This document shows positions 44,149 through 54,218 of a stretch of 64,000 bases of DNA, in pieces. The stretch is from contig CAKTCN010000007.1 of NCBI GenBank assembly GCA_934539295.1, positions 32,766 through 96,765 on the forward strand. The letters run 5' to 3'. This stretch comes from an uncultured Allosphingosinicella sp. (GTDB lineage Bacteria > Pseudomonadota > Alphaproteobacteria > Sphingomonadales > Sphingomonadaceae). Made by a program: the position numbers and the translations under genes. Within the stretch, counting starts at the first letter, position 1. Each line of letters opens with the position of its first letter. The notes under the pieces were generated by a model. It was not told the DNA's origin. It was given only the letters and a program-made list of their open reading frames with translations, and searched no databases.

Positions 44149-46273
44149 CGGCCGCGCCTCCGGCTTGCTGAGGCACCACGACCTGGTTGCCGCTGACGAT
44201 CGAATCGGTCGGCCCGTCCATGATCACGCGGCCGCCGCGCAGAACGACGGTGCGGGTGGCAAGGGCGAGCAGGCTTTTCTTGTGGGTGCTGAAGATCATG
44301 GTACGCGTGCCCAGCCATTGCTGCATGTGGCGGATGACCTGCGTCTCGCTGCTCTGGTCGAGCGCGGCAGTCGGCTCGTCCAGCAGAAGAATGGCAGGAT
44401 CCTGGAGGAAGATGCGAGCAAGGCCAACCGCCTGCCGCTGCCCGCCCGAGAAGCTGGCGCTGCTGGCGATCGGCAGGTCGAGCCCGAGTGGATGCCCGCG
44501 CACGAAGGCGCCGAGACCCACCGCGTCGAGTGCCTGGTACAATTCCTCGTCGCCCACCGCAGCGCCTTCGAGGTTCAGATTGTCGCGCAGGGTGCCATGG
44601 AGCAGCGCGATGTCCTGCGGAAGGTAGCCGATCGCGCGCCGCCGGTCGGCCGGGTCGATCTGTAGCAGGCCGACATCGTCGAGCAGCAGGCGTCCCGCAG
44701 TTGCGTCACCCAGCCCCGAGAGCAGGCGCAGGAGCGAGGACTTGCCCGCGCCATTGCCGCCGAGAAGCGCCACTCGCTCGCCCGGTTCGATGTTGAGTGC
44801 GGCGATGTCCACCACCGGCGCGCCCTCGCCGTGACGCAGCTGCAAGCCTTCCATTCGGAAGTGCCCGGCGAACCCCTGCTTGCGGACGAACTGCTTGCCG
44901 GCAGGCCGCTCGCTGGGTGCGGACATGAGCTGATCGAGCCCTTCCATCGCAACCTTGGTATGCTGCCAACGGGCGAGAATGCCGGCGGCCTGCGACATCG
45001 GCGCCACGGCGCGTGACGACAGCAGCGTGGCGGCAACCACTGCACCCACCGTCATCTCCCCCATGCCGATGCGGTAGACCCCGAACACGACAACGCCGAC
45101 GTAGCAAAGCTGCTGGATCATGGCGGCGCCATGGCTGAGCCCGGCCGAGAGTCGATGGGATTGCATTGCGCTGCCCGCGAGCTGCGCCGTCAGGGTTTCC
45201 CAGAGCTGGCCGGCACGGCCTTCGCCGCGCGCGGCCTTGATGGTTTCCAGATGCTCGAACGATTCCAGCAGGATGCTGTTCTTGACCGCGCCTTCGCGCA
45301 GGTTTTGGCGGGAGAGGGCGGCAAGGCGCTTCTGCGCGAGAAGCCCCGGTACGACCATCAGGACAATGGCGAGTGCCGGCACCCACATGATCGTACCCCC
45401 GATCAGCGCGATGATGGCAAGGAAGATCAGCACGAAGGGCAGGTCGCTGATCGCCGCGGCGCTCGATGCGGTGTAGAATTCACGCACGCTTTCGAACTCG
45501 CGCACCTGCGTGCTGAAGGCGCCGAGGGACGGCGGCTTGGCTGACAGGCGGGTGCCGAGCACGCGTTCGAACAGCAGGCCCGACAATTTGAGGTCCAGCC
45601 CCTTGCCCATCGTGTCGAGCAGGTGGGCACGCATGATGCGCAATGTTCCCTCGAGCACGATGGCGAGAATGACGCCGCTCGCCAGGATCCAGAGCGTGTC
45701 AAAGGCGGCGGTCGGCACTACGCGGTCATAGACCTGCATGGCGAACAGCGCCGATCCGATGGCAAGCAGGTTGGCGGTGAAGGCCGCGATCCCGACTTCG
45801 ACATAGGAGCGACGCAGGCGCTTCAGGGCGCCGTAGAACCAATGCTCGCCTTCGCCGATAGCGAAGTTGCCGGCGCGTCCGTCCGGCCGGTAGCGCGCCT
45901 TTGCAAAGATCGCCGTGCCGGAATAAACCGCGTCGAGGTCGCCGCGGGCGATCGTCTGACTTCCACCCGCCGCAGTAGGCAGCAGGATTTCGGCCTCATC
46001 TCCGTCCAGGCGCGTGAGAAGGATCGTGCGTCCGTCCTGCAGGAGCAGCAGGGCAGGGAGAAGCACCGGCTCCACATCGCCCAGCGAATAAGCAAGCACG
46101 CGTGCGTTGATGTCGAGCCGCCGCAATGCACGCGGCACGAGTTCCAGCGGCAGCCGGCCGTGGACGAGCGGCATGCCGTCGCCGAGTTCCGTCACGCTGG
46201 TGGCGCGGCCGAGGGTGCGGGAAAGGAGTGCCAGACCCTCCCGAAGAGGATCGTCGATCGCCTGCACGCTCAT
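44138..46273 (-). CDS. Type I secretion ABC exporter (LapB/RtxB-like, degenerate C39 domain)
   Basis: 711 residues. Residues about 1-130 are a C39-like domain with no visible catalytic Cys/His pair, used in such exporters for substrate docking. A six-helix transmembrane region follows (about 150-430), then the ATPase: Walker A GGNGAGKSS (Lys511), signature FSGGQRQ in place of LSGGQ, Walker B ILLLDEPTA (Asp632) and STHKKS as H-loop. Exports the adhesin in one step with the HlyD and TolC partners. 4-bp overlap with the tolC-like gene. Confidence 0.93.
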   Translation of the reverse strand: MSVQAIDDPLREGLALLSRTLGRATSVTELGDGMPLVHGRLPLELVPRALRRLDINARVLAYSLGDVEPVLLPALLLLQDGRTILLTRLDGDEAEILLPTAAGGSQTIARGDLDAVYSGTAIFAKARYRPDGRAGNFAIGEGEHWFYGALKRLRRSYVEVGIAAFTANLLAIGSALFAMQVYDRVVPTAAFDTLWILASGVILAIVLEGTLRIMRAHLLDTMGKGLDLKLSGLLFERVLGTRLSAKPPSLGAFSTQVREFESVREFYTASSAAAISDLPFVLIFLAIIALIGGTIMWVPALAIVLMVVPGLLAQKRLAALSRQNLREGAVKNSILLESFEHLETIKAARGEGRAGQLWETLTAQLAGSAMQSHRLSAGLSHGAAMIQQLCYVGVVVFGVYRIGMGEMTVGAVVAATLLSSRAVAPMSQAAGILARWQHTKVAMEGLDQLMSAPSERPAGKQFVRKQGFAGHFRMEGLQLRHGEGAPVVDIAALNIEPGERVALLGGNGAGKSSLLRLLSGLGDATAGRLLLDDVGLLQIDPADRRRAIGYLPQDIALLHGTLRDNLNLEGAAVGDEELYQALDAVGLGAFVRGHPLGLDLPIASSASFSGGQRQAVGLARIFLQDPAILLLDEPTAALDQSSETQVIRHMQQWLGTRTMIFSTHKKSLLALATRTVVLRGGRVIMDGPTDSIVSGNQVVVPQQAGGAADAG

Positions 46274-47535
46274 GCCGCCGGTCCGTCCACAAGCCTGTCG
46301 AGAAAGCCCAGCCGTGCGCCGATGCGATAGCGCAGGCGTAGAAGTTCGATGCGCACGGTAGCCGCCTGACGTTCGGCTTCGAAGCTCTCGCGCTGGACGT
46401 TGAGGAGGTCGATCACGTCGCGGCGGCCGACCTGAAACTGTTCCTGGTAGAGGCCGCCCAAGGTGCCGGAACTCTCGACCTGTCGGTCCAGCGTCTCCAG
46501 CCGGGCGTCGAGCAATTCGATCTGGTCCAACATGTTCTGCACATCCCGCCTGATCTCGCGCTCCACGGCGCCCGTGCGCCAGCGGGCGGATTCGAGCCGC
46601 TGCCGCGCGGCGTCGCTGCGCTGGAAGCTGGAAAGGCCCTGCATCGTGTCCATGCGGAAGCGAAGGCCCACCATGGTGTCGCTTTGTGCGCGGCCACCAA
46701 GATCACGCCGCAATGTATTCGCCTCCAGATTCAGTTGTGGGCGTAGCGAGGCTCGCGCTTCGCGCACGCGTGCCTGGGCGATACGCGTGTCTTCCACGCT
46801 CTTCTGGTAAGCGGGTGCCTGTGCGACGGCTTCGTCCATCGTGGCCGAAGCCTGCTGGATCTGCGCGTCATGGATCGTCGGTTCCTGAAGATCGGCTGGC
46901 GGCGTGCCCACCAGGAGCAGGAACTGGTTGCGCAGGTCGCGCTGAGTGCCTTCATCCTGTGCCGTCCGCTCGCGGGCACGGGCGAGCTCCAGCCTGGCGC
47001 GCTCGGGCTCGGCAAGGTCGGAATAGCCGCCGCTGGCTCGCGCTTCGGTCATTTCCGCCACGCTCGCCAGCGCGTCGGTGAAACGCCGGTCGGCAGAGAT
47101 CAGCCGCTCGGAAAGCAGCAGGTCGAGGTAGATTTCCACGATGTCGAGCGCTGCATCGTCCATGCGCGCGCGCGCATCCGCGCCTGCCTGTCGCTCGACC
47201 GCACGGGCATTGTCGACACGGCCGCCGGTCCGTCCCCAATCATAGAGCATCTGCGATGCGGTGACATCGTAGGTGACATCGCCGAAGCCGAAGTTGCGCG
47301 GCCCTGCCGATGCGCTGAGCGTCGGGTAATAACCGTTGCGCGCAACCTTGACCTCGGTCTTCGCAGCCTCCGTGTCGAGCCGCGCGGCGCGAACATCCGG
47401 ATTGTTCTCCAGCCCCAGGCGTACCGCCTCCTGGAGCGACATGGATGAGGCCGAAACGGCGACGAGCGCGAGGAGGAACGTGCCTCCCCGCGCCCAAACA
47501 TGCATTGCCGTTCGCCTACAGGCGAATGGGATCAT
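46270..47535 (-). CDS. TolC-family outer-membrane channel protein
   Basis: 421 residues. Signal sequence around residues 11-31 (GGTFLLALVAVSASS), then two repeated helical units: SLQEAVRLGLENNPDVRAA and later RIAQARVREARASLRPQLN, with long coiled coils. Forms the trimeric exit duct for the secretion system. ATG 47535 overlaps the adhesin stop (ATGA), implying translational coupling; Met11 is the alternative start. Confidence 0.9.
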   Translation of the reverse strand: MIPFACRRTAMHVWARGGTFLLALVAVSASSMSLQEAVRLGLENNPDVRAARLDTEAAKTEVKVARNGYYPTLSASAGPRNFGFGDVTYDVTASQMLYDWGRTGGRVDNARAVERQAGADARARMDDAALDIVEIYLDLLLSERLISADRRFTDALASVAEMTEARASGGYSDLAEPERARLELARARERTAQDEGTQRDLRNQFLLLVGTPPADLQEPTIHDAQIQQASATMDEAVAQAPAYQKSVEDTRIAQARVREARASLRPQLNLEANTLRRDLGGRAQSDTMVGLRFRMDTMQGLSSFQRSDAARQRLESARWRTGAVEREIRRDVQNMLDQIELLDARLETLDRQVESSGTLGGLYQEQFQVGRRDVIDLLNVQRESFEAERQAATVRIELLRLRYRIGARLGFLDRLVDGPAA

Positions 47536-50500
47536 ACGACGACCTGCACCGCATTGTCCTCGACCAGCAGGGTGGTGTTGCCGAACGTGTACACGTCGAA
47601 CACCACACCATCGATCGTCTGCTGCGCCGCCTGCAGCGTCGCACCCGTAGCGACGAGGGTGTCGTTCGCGTCACCGGTGATCTGCAGGATGTTGTCGGCA
47701 TCGGTGATGATATCGACCTCGGTCGGAAGCAGGGTCAGCGTGCTGCCGCTGTCGCCGGTGCCGAGATTGATCCGCTCGATATTGGCGAGCACGCCAACGC
47801 CGCCGGCACCGTTATAGTCGAAGTCGATCCCGTCCGAGAGGAGCAGCGTGTCGAAGCCGGTGCCGCCGTCGATGCGCGTGAAGTTGATCGCATCGATGCC
47901 GATCACGTCGTTGCCGTCGCCGGCATTGACCGTGTCGCCGCTGCCGACATCCAGGACCAGGTCGTCGCCGGCCAGCGCGTTGATCGTCTCGGTTTCGGAA
48001 GCATTGCCGTAGATGATGTCATCGCCGGCAGTGCCCGTCACCGTGATGGCGCCGAGGTTCAGCGACAGTCCGGAGCCGCCCAGCGACACGCTCGTGCGCG
48101 CGCTGTCGTTACCGAACTCATCCGTCGCCACGATGCTGACCGAGATCGGCTGGCTGAGGTTCAGAAGCTGGGTGATCGACAGGCCAAGGCCGAGCAGCAC
48201 ATTGGTGTCGAGGAGGTTGATGACGAAATTGCCGTTCGCATCCACCGGGGGGTTGATGGTCACGTTGGCCACCGGAGTCGTCACGTCCACCCGGACGCTG
48301 GACCCGTTCTCCGCCGTGCCGCGCAGGCCAAGCGTGGGAGTCGGGAACAACGCAACTGCCAGAGCGAGATCCCCGATCGTGACCGGCTGGGCAAGCTGGT
48401 CGGCGAGGCTCACGGTCGCGACGTTGCTGGTGTTGCCGGCGACGTCGGTGCCCGTCACGCTGATCGAGGAATCGAGCAGCTGATCGAGCTGCAGGTCGAT
48501 GTCGAGGTCGGTCAGCAGGTCGAGCGAGGCGAGGCCATTATTGTCGGCCGTGACGGTTACCGTCGCGACCAGCCCGGTGACATTCACCACCACGTCGAGC
48601 TCGGTTCCGGGCTCGGCTGAAACGGTGAGAATGTTGCCGACCAGCGACAAGGCCGGTGCGGCGGGCGGTGTCGTGTCCACGGTGGTGGTGACCGGGGCAG
48701 ACACGTCGCCGGCATTGACCCGCGCCGTCAGGCTGGACGCGCCTTCGGGGAAGGCGGCCTGCCCTGCCGCTGGGCTCACGGTAACGCCCACGAAGCCGGC
48801 AGCGACATCGGCCGCCGTCACCACCTGCGTTGCCGTGACGACGTAGCCGTTCTGGCCGGAGAAGGTAACGTTGACCGTGTCGCCCGCCCGTACGGAGGGC
48901 GAGATGTCGACCAGCGTCTGGATGCCGTCGGTCAGTTCCTGGGCATTAAGGTAGCCGTCCGCGGCCTCCGGCACCGACAGGAGGGGCGCGGAAAGGTCAG
49001 GCGCAAAGGCGGTGCCCGGCAGGCTTTCGTTGCCGACTGCGTCCGTCGCCGTGACGGTCACGACTTCACCGTCATCAAGAGGCGGGGAGAAAGGAACGGA
49101 GAAGGTGCCGCCCACTGCCGTCACTATGATCGGGTTGGACGTGTCGCCATCCACCACCACGGCCACCTGGCTGCCGGTCTCGGCCGTGCCGGTGAGCAGG
49201 GTGCCATCACCGGAAATGACGAGATTGGCAGGCGCGGCCGGTGCGAGCGCGTCGACCGTGGTCGTGACCGCCGGGCTGTCATTCCCCGCCGCGTCGCTGG
49301 CGACCGCATTCACCACCGTGCCGTCGACGAGCGGGGCAGCGGGCGCGAAGCTGTAGGTGCCATTGGTCGCGACGACCTGCCCGATCGCATTGCCCGCACC
49401 GTCGGTGAACGTCACCAGGGCGCCGGCCTCGGCGGTGCCGGTCAGTAGCTCGCCATTGGTTGCATCGATGGTCGGCGGAAGCGGCGCGACGGCGTCCACT
49501 GTGATCGTGCCGGGTGCGCTGTCTGTTCCAAGCGGATTGGTTGCAACCGCCTCCACCACCGTGCCGTCGGGCAGTGCCCCCGCGGGGGTAACGCTGAAGC
49601 TGCCATCCGCTCCCGCCGTTGCCGTCCCGATCAGGTTGCCGGCAGCGTCGGTGACGGTGACGAGGTTGCCGGCATCGGCGATGCCCGTGATCACCGTGCC
49701 GTCAGTGGCATTCAGGACCGGGATGCTCGGCAGGGAAGCATCCACGATCACTGTCGCGGAACCGCTGTCATTGCCGACGGCGTCGCTGGCAATGGCGGTA
49801 ACCACCACATCGTCGGCCAGCGGAGTCGCAGGCGTGAAGTCCCAATTGCCCGCGCCATCGGCTACCGTCGTGCCAAGCAGGCCGGCGGCTGTGGTCAGGG
49901 TGATGAGCGCGCCCGGTTCTGCCGTACCGGCCAGCACCTCGCCGTTGGTGGCGAAGATGGTGGGGGCGGCGGGGGGTTCCGAATCCACGATGGTGGTAGC
50001 CGCCGGGCTCGCGTTTCCGGACGCATCGGTCGCAACCGCATTCACGACGGTGTCGTCGGCCAGGGGAACGGCCGGCGTGACGCTGTAGCTGCCGTCTGCT
50101 GCTGCGGTGACGGTCGCGATGGGCGCGCCGGCTCCATCGCTCAGAGTGACGAGAGCGCCTGCTTCGGCTGTGCCGGTCAGCACCGTGCCGTCCGTGGGTT
50201 CGATCGTCGGTGCGGCCGGCGCGATCGCGTCGACAGTGACGGTGGCCGGGCCGCTGTTGACGCCGAAGCCGTCAGTGGCGACCGCCACCACGACCGTGCC
50301 GTCCGGCAGCGAAGGCGTGGGCGTCAGGCTGAAGCTGCCGTCGGCGCCTGCCGTCACCGTGCCGATCGGATTACCGAGATTGTCGGCGATCGTCACCAGG
50401 TTACCGGCATCGGCTACACCCTCGATCACCGTGCCATTTGTCGGCTCGAGAACCGGAACGGACGGCAAGGTGGCGTCGATCGTGACCGTGCCTGGCCCGC

Positions 50501-53500
50501 TTACGTTCCCCGCGGGATCGGTGGCCGTTGCGCTGACGACGGTGCCGTCGGCGATCGGGGCGGCGGGCGCGAACTCCCAATTGCCGTCCGCGTCCGTGAC
50601 CGTAGTGCCGATCGGCGTCCCCGCGTCATCGGTCAGTGTGATGGTCGATCCCGGCTCGGCCGTGCCGACGAGCAGGTCGCCATTGCTGGGTGCCACGAAG
50701 GGCGCGCCCGGAGGCAATGCGTCCACGGTGGTGGTCGCCGAGGCACTGTCGTTGCCCGCAGCGTCACTCGCCACCGCACGTATCACGGTGCCGTCGGCCA
50801 GCGGCTCAGCGGGCGTGAAGCTCCATGCGCCGCCTGCATCGGCGGTGGTGGTGCCGATCGGCACGCCCGCACCGGTGGTGAGAGTGATCGTTGCACCCGC
50901 TTCCGCGGTTCCGCTGATGTCGTCGCCGTTGGTGGGCGTGATGATCGGCGCACCCGGTGCGAGCGCGTCCACAATGTCGGTCGCCGCGGGTCCGACATTG
51001 CCTGCCGCATCGGTCGCCAATGCGCTGACCACCACATTATTGGCGAGCGGTGTCGACGGCGTGAAGGAGAAGCTGCCGTCAGGCTGGGCGATGGCGAACC
51101 CGATCGTGCCGCCCGTATCCGCGTCGGTCAGCGTGATGAGTGCGCCGGCCTCGGCCGTGCCGGTAATCTCCGTGCCATTGCCGGCCTCGATGGTCGGTAC
51201 GCCTGGCGCGACGCCGTCGATGATCAGCGTCGCCGGCGCACTGTCCGTCCCGAGCACATTTTCTGCCACCGCGCGCACCACCGTTCCGTCGGGAAGCTGG
51301 GTGGCGGGCGTGAAGCTGAAGCTTCCGTCCGCACCGGCCGTGACCGTGCCGATCGGATTGCCTGCATCATCGTTCAGCGTCACGAGAGCGCCCGGGTCGG
51401 CAATGCCTTCGATCACACTGCCGTTGCTGGGTTCCAGCTGAGGTATGGAGGGCAAGCTTCCATCGACGATGATGCCGGCGGGAGCACTGCTATTGCCTGC
51501 TGCATCGGTGGCCGTGGCGTTGACCGTCGTGCCGTCCGCGACCTGGGTAGCGGGCGTGAAGGTCCAGTTGCCGTTTGCATCCGTCGTGGTGGTGCCGATC
51601 GGCGCGCCCGCGCCGTCGGTGAGGGTGATGGTGGATCCGGCCTCTGCCGTGCCCGCGAACTCGACGCCGTTGCTGGGAAGGATCAGGGGGGCGGCCGGCG
51701 CGGCTGCATCGACCGTGTCGGTGGCAGGTCCGCTGACATTGCCGACCGCATCGGCTGCCGTGACGTTCACCACCGTTCCATCGGCCAGCTGCGCGCCGGG
51801 CGTGAAGCTCCAATCGCCATTGGCATCGGCCGTGGTGGTGCCGATGGGCGCTCCTGCGCCATCGGTCAGCGTGATGGTGGCGCCAGCCTCAGCCGTGCCG
51901 GTGATGTCCGTCCCGTTACCAGCCTCTACGATCGGCACGGCCGGAGGAGCGGCATCCACGATGGTGGAGGCGAAGGCGCTTCGCGTGCCGGACAGGTCCT
52001 GCGCCTGGACGCGCACGACGGTGCCGTCTGCCAGCTGGGTCGCAGGTGTGAAGCTGTAATTGCCGGACAGGTCGGCCGTCGTGGTGCCGATCGCATTGCC
52101 GGCGGCATCGGTAATGATGACCGTGTTGAAGGCGTCCGCGGTGCCCTCGATCACCGTGCCGTTCGTCGCCTCGACAGTCGGGATGGCGAGTAGCGAGGAT
52201 TCGATCACCACCGTACCGGGAACGCTGGTGTTTCCGGCCGCATCGCGTGCGGTGGCGCTCACCACCTCACCGTCGGCAAGGGCGGCGGTCGGGGTGACGG
52301 AGAAGTTGCCCGCGGCATCGGCGATGTCCGTGCCGATCACCGTGCCAGCGCCATTGGTGACGGTGACGGTGCTGCCAGCTTCGGCCGTGCCGACGATCTG
52401 GTCGCCATTGGTGGGGGACAGTATCGGCGCGGCAGGTGCGGCGGCATCGACGATCACGCTTGTCGCCGGCCCCGCCTCGCCCGCGCCGTTGACTGCAACC
52501 ACCGAAAGGACGGTGCCATCAGCAGGCGGCGAGGCGGGTGCGATCGTGAAGCTGCCGTCAGGCGCCGTGATTGCGGACCCGATCGGGTTGCCGGCGAAGT
52601 CGCTCACCTGAACGGTCGTGCCGGGGACGGCGGTGCCGGTGATGGCATTGCCGTTGGTCGGGCTGACGGTCGGGGCGCCGGGCGTCGGGAACAGGTCGGG
52701 CGCGAATGCGGGCGCGGCCGGGCTGTCGTTGCCTGCGCCATCGGTCACGACCACGACCGCGACCTCGCCGTTTATGAGCGGGGTGTCGAGGATGATCTCG
52801 AACGTGCCATCCGCATCAACGGTGGTGCTCTGGTCCGGCGTGCCGTCACCGTCGGTGTCGACCGAAACGGTGGCGCCAGGCTCGGCCGTGCCGGTGAGCG
52901 CGGTGCCGTCTGCCGAAATGACAAGGTCGTCTGCAGCGGCCGGCGCAGTGCTGTCGGGCGCGGTGGCGTTGACGGGTGTGCTGTCATTGCCCGTGGGATC
53001 GGAGACGACGACGGTGACCGTCTCGCCATTGGTCAGCGGCGGGTCGAGCGGGATGGTGAAGCCGCCGCCGGGGCCGGTGGTGCCGGTGGCGTCGGGAACC
53101 CCGTCGCCGTTCGTGTCGACGCTGACGGTGGTTCCAGGCTGAGCTGAACCGGTCACGCCCGTGCCGTCGGGGGCGACGGTCACGCCCGTTGCGGGCGCAG
53201 GCGCAGTGGTGTCGGGTGCCGTGGCGTTGACAGGCGTGCTGGTGTTGCCGGCCGCATCGGCGACGACCACGGTCACCGTCTGGCCATCGGTGAGCGGCGG
53301 GGTGAGTGGGATGGTGAAGCGGCCGTCATTACCTGCGGTGCCGGTAGCATCGGGCGTGCCGTCGCCGTTGGTGTCCACTCGTACGGTAGTGCCGGGCTGA
53401 GCGGCGCCGGATACGGTGGTGCCGTCCGTTGAGACAGCCACCCCGGTTGCAGCGTCCGGCGCCGTGGTGTCGAGCGCAGTGACGCTCGCGGACGGGCTGC

Positions 53501-54218
53501 GGTTGCCGGCTGGATCGGTGACGAACACGTTCACCGTCTCGCCATTGGTGAACGGCGGATCGAGCGTGATCTGGAACTGACCGTTCGCACCGGCGACGAC
53601 GGTGCGGTCGATCGTGCCGTCTCGGTTGGTATCCACACCGACCGTTGCGCCTGCCTCCGCATTGCCGGTCAGCGTCGCGCCGTTGGCCGAGATGGCGAGG
53701 TTGCTGGCCGCGACGGGAGCCGTGGTGTCTGGCGTCGGCGGAGGTGGCGTGGTGCCGCCGCCGTTATCGTCTCCGCCGCCGCCCGCGGCAGCCGCCGCAA
53801 GGCCGCCAGCACCCGCGGCACCGCCGAGGATGGCGGCAAGCGGGAAGGCCGCGGCAGGACCGCCTACTGCCAGCCCTTCGAAGCCGCCCGCGACGCCGAG
53901 CGGCACGTAGCTGGAGGTAAAGCTGCCGTCCGACGCCTGGACGAGGTCGGCCCGAAGCAATTCCTGATCTTCATCGACCAGGTAGAGGTGCGAAGGCTTT
54001 TGCGGGTCGCCGTAGAAGTTCACGACCCGCAGCGTTTGACCGTCCTGCAGCGTGACGACGAGGTCCGTGCCGTCCCGGCTGAAGCCCGTTACGCTTTCCG
54101 GAGCGACGTTGAGCGCGACCGTGTCGCCGGGTTGGATCGCAATGCGGTCGGTGACCGTTTGGCTGGGAGCTGAATTGACCGGCTGTTCGCCTGACGCGAC
54201 CTTCGCTTCGACCTGCAT
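47532..54218 (-). CDS. Giant BapA-like repeat adhesin secreted by the type I system
   Basis: 2,228 residues. N-terminal BapA-prefix-like domain (about 20-115: GDTVALNVAPESVTGF, LRVVNFYGD), a Gly/Ala-rich hydrophobic stretch (about 110-155), Pro-rich linker, 19 tandem Ig-like repeats of 81-86 residues (about 164-1740), three diverged Ig-like units, and a C-terminal RTX/VCBS-like region (AGDDIIYGN, AGDGNDVIGID, GGTGFDTLLLSDG) that carries the secretion signal. Repeats 1-4 contain calcium-loop motifs such as DTNGDGTPD. No cysteine-rich or catalytic domain. GGAGG precedes ATG 54218; six codons upstream is another start. Probably a cell-surface biofilm adhesin. Confidence 0.92.
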   Translation of the reverse strand: MQVEAKVASGEQPVNSAPSQTVTDRIAIQPGDTVALNVAPESVTGFSRDGTDLVVTLQDGQTLRVVNFYGDPQKPSHLYLVDEDQELLRADLVQASDGSFTSSYVPLGVAGGFEGLAVGGPAAAFPLAAILGGAAGAGGLAAAAAGGGGDDNGGGTTPPPPTPDTTAPVAASNLAISANGATLTGNAEAGATVGVDTNRDGTIDRTVVAGANGQFQITLDPPFTNGETVNVFVTDPAGNRSPSASVTALDTTAPDAATGVAVSTDGTTVSGAAQPGTTVRVDTNGDGTPDATGTAGNDGRFTIPLTPPLTDGQTVTVVVADAAGNTSTPVNATAPDTTAPAPATGVTVAPDGTGVTGSAQPGTTVSVDTNGDGVPDATGTTGPGGGFTIPLDPPLTNGETVTVVVSDPTGNDSTPVNATAPDSTAPAAADDLVISADGTALTGTAEPGATVSVDTDGDGTPDQSTTVDADGTFEIILDTPLINGEVAVVVVTDGAGNDSPAAPAFAPDLFPTPGAPTVSPTNGNAITGTAVPGTTVQVSDFAGNPIGSAITAPDGSFTIAPASPPADGTVLSVVAVNGAGEAGPATSVIVDAAAPAAPILSPTNGDQIVGTAEAGSTVTVTNGAGTVIGTDIADAAGNFSVTPTAALADGEVVSATARDAAGNTSVPGTVVIESSLLAIPTVEATNGTVIEGTADAFNTVIITDAAGNAIGTTTADLSGNYSFTPATQLADGTVVRVQAQDLSGTRSAFASTIVDAAPPAVPIVEAGNGTDITGTAEAGATITLTDGAGAPIGTTTADANGDWSFTPGAQLADGTVVNVTAADAVGNVSGPATDTVDAAAPAAPLILPSNGVEFAGTAEAGSTITLTDGAGAPIGTTTTDANGNWTFTPATQVADGTTVNATATDAAGNSSAPAGIIVDGSLPSIPQLEPSNGSVIEGIADPGALVTLNDDAGNPIGTVTAGADGSFSFTPATQLPDGTVVRAVAENVLGTDSAPATLIIDGVAPGVPTIEAGNGTEITGTAEAGALITLTDADTGGTIGFAIAQPDGSFSFTPSTPLANNVVVSALATDAAGNVGPAATDIVDALAPGAPIITPTNGDDISGTAEAGATITLTTGAGVPIGTTTADAGGAWSFTPAEPLADGTVIRAVASDAAGNDSASATTTVDALPPGAPFVAPSNGDLLVGTAEPGSTITLTDDAGTPIGTTVTDADGNWEFAPAAPIADGTVVSATATDPAGNVSGPGTVTIDATLPSVPVLEPTNGTVIEGVADAGNLVTIADNLGNPIGTVTAGADGSFSLTPTPSLPDGTVVVAVATDGFGVNSGPATVTVDAIAPAAPTIEPTDGTVLTGTAEAGALVTLSDGAGAPIATVTAAADGSYSVTPAVPLADDTVVNAVATDASGNASPAATTIVDSEPPAAPTIFATNGEVLAGTAEPGALITLTTAAGLLGTTVADGAGNWDFTPATPLADDVVVTAIASDAVGNDSGSATVIVDASLPSIPVLNATDGTVITGIADAGNLVTVTDAAGNLIGTATAGADGSFSVTPAGALPDGTVVEAVATNPLGTDSAPGTITVDAVAPLPPTIDATNGELLTGTAEAGALVTFTDGAGNAIGQVVATNGTYSFAPAAPLVDGTVVNAVASDAAGNDSPAVTTTVDALAPAAPANLVISGDGTLLTGTAETGSQVAVVVDGDTSNPIIVTAVGGTFSVPFSPPLDDGEVVTVTATDAVGNESLPGTAFAPDLSAPLLSVPEAADGYLNAQELTDGIQTLVDISPSVRAGDTVNVTFSGQNGYVVTATQVVTAADVAAGFVGVTVSPAAGQAAFPEGASSLTARVNAGDVSAPVTTTVDTTPPAAPALSLVGNILTVSAEPGTELDVVVNVTGLVATVTVTADNNGLASLDLLTDLDIDLQLDQLLDSSISVTGTDVAGNTSNVATVSLADQLAQPVTIGDLALAVALFPTPTLGLRGTAENGSSVRVDVTTPVANVTINPPVDANGNFVINLLDTNVLLGLGLSITQLLNLSQPISVSIVATDEFGNDSARTSVSLGGSGLSLNLGAITVTGTAGDDIIYGNASETETINALAGDDLVLDVGSGDTVNAGDGNDVIGIDAINFTRIDGGTGFDTLLLSDGIDFDYNGAGGVGVLANIERINLGTGDSGSTLTLLPTEVDIITDADNILQITGDANDTLVATGATLQAAQQTIDGVVFDVYTFGNTTLLVEDNAVQVVV
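48999..53729 (-). repeat. Tandem array of 19 Ig-like repeats in the adhesin
   Basis: Coding repeat of about 246-258 bp. Unit consensus: D..aP..P.i...NG..i.GTAEaG..vt..d.aG..iGt, then aDG.fsfTPa..LaDGtvv, then A.DaaGN.S. Units 7, 10, 14 and 17 form one class (LPSIP, VIEGIAD), units 8, 11, 15, 18 a second (PTIEAGNG-like) and the rest a third. Confidence 0.9.

Noticed and set aside
48999..53729. CRISPR array
   Set aside because: The repeats are about 250 bp, coding and in frame; no short direct repeats with spacers were seen anywhere in the window.
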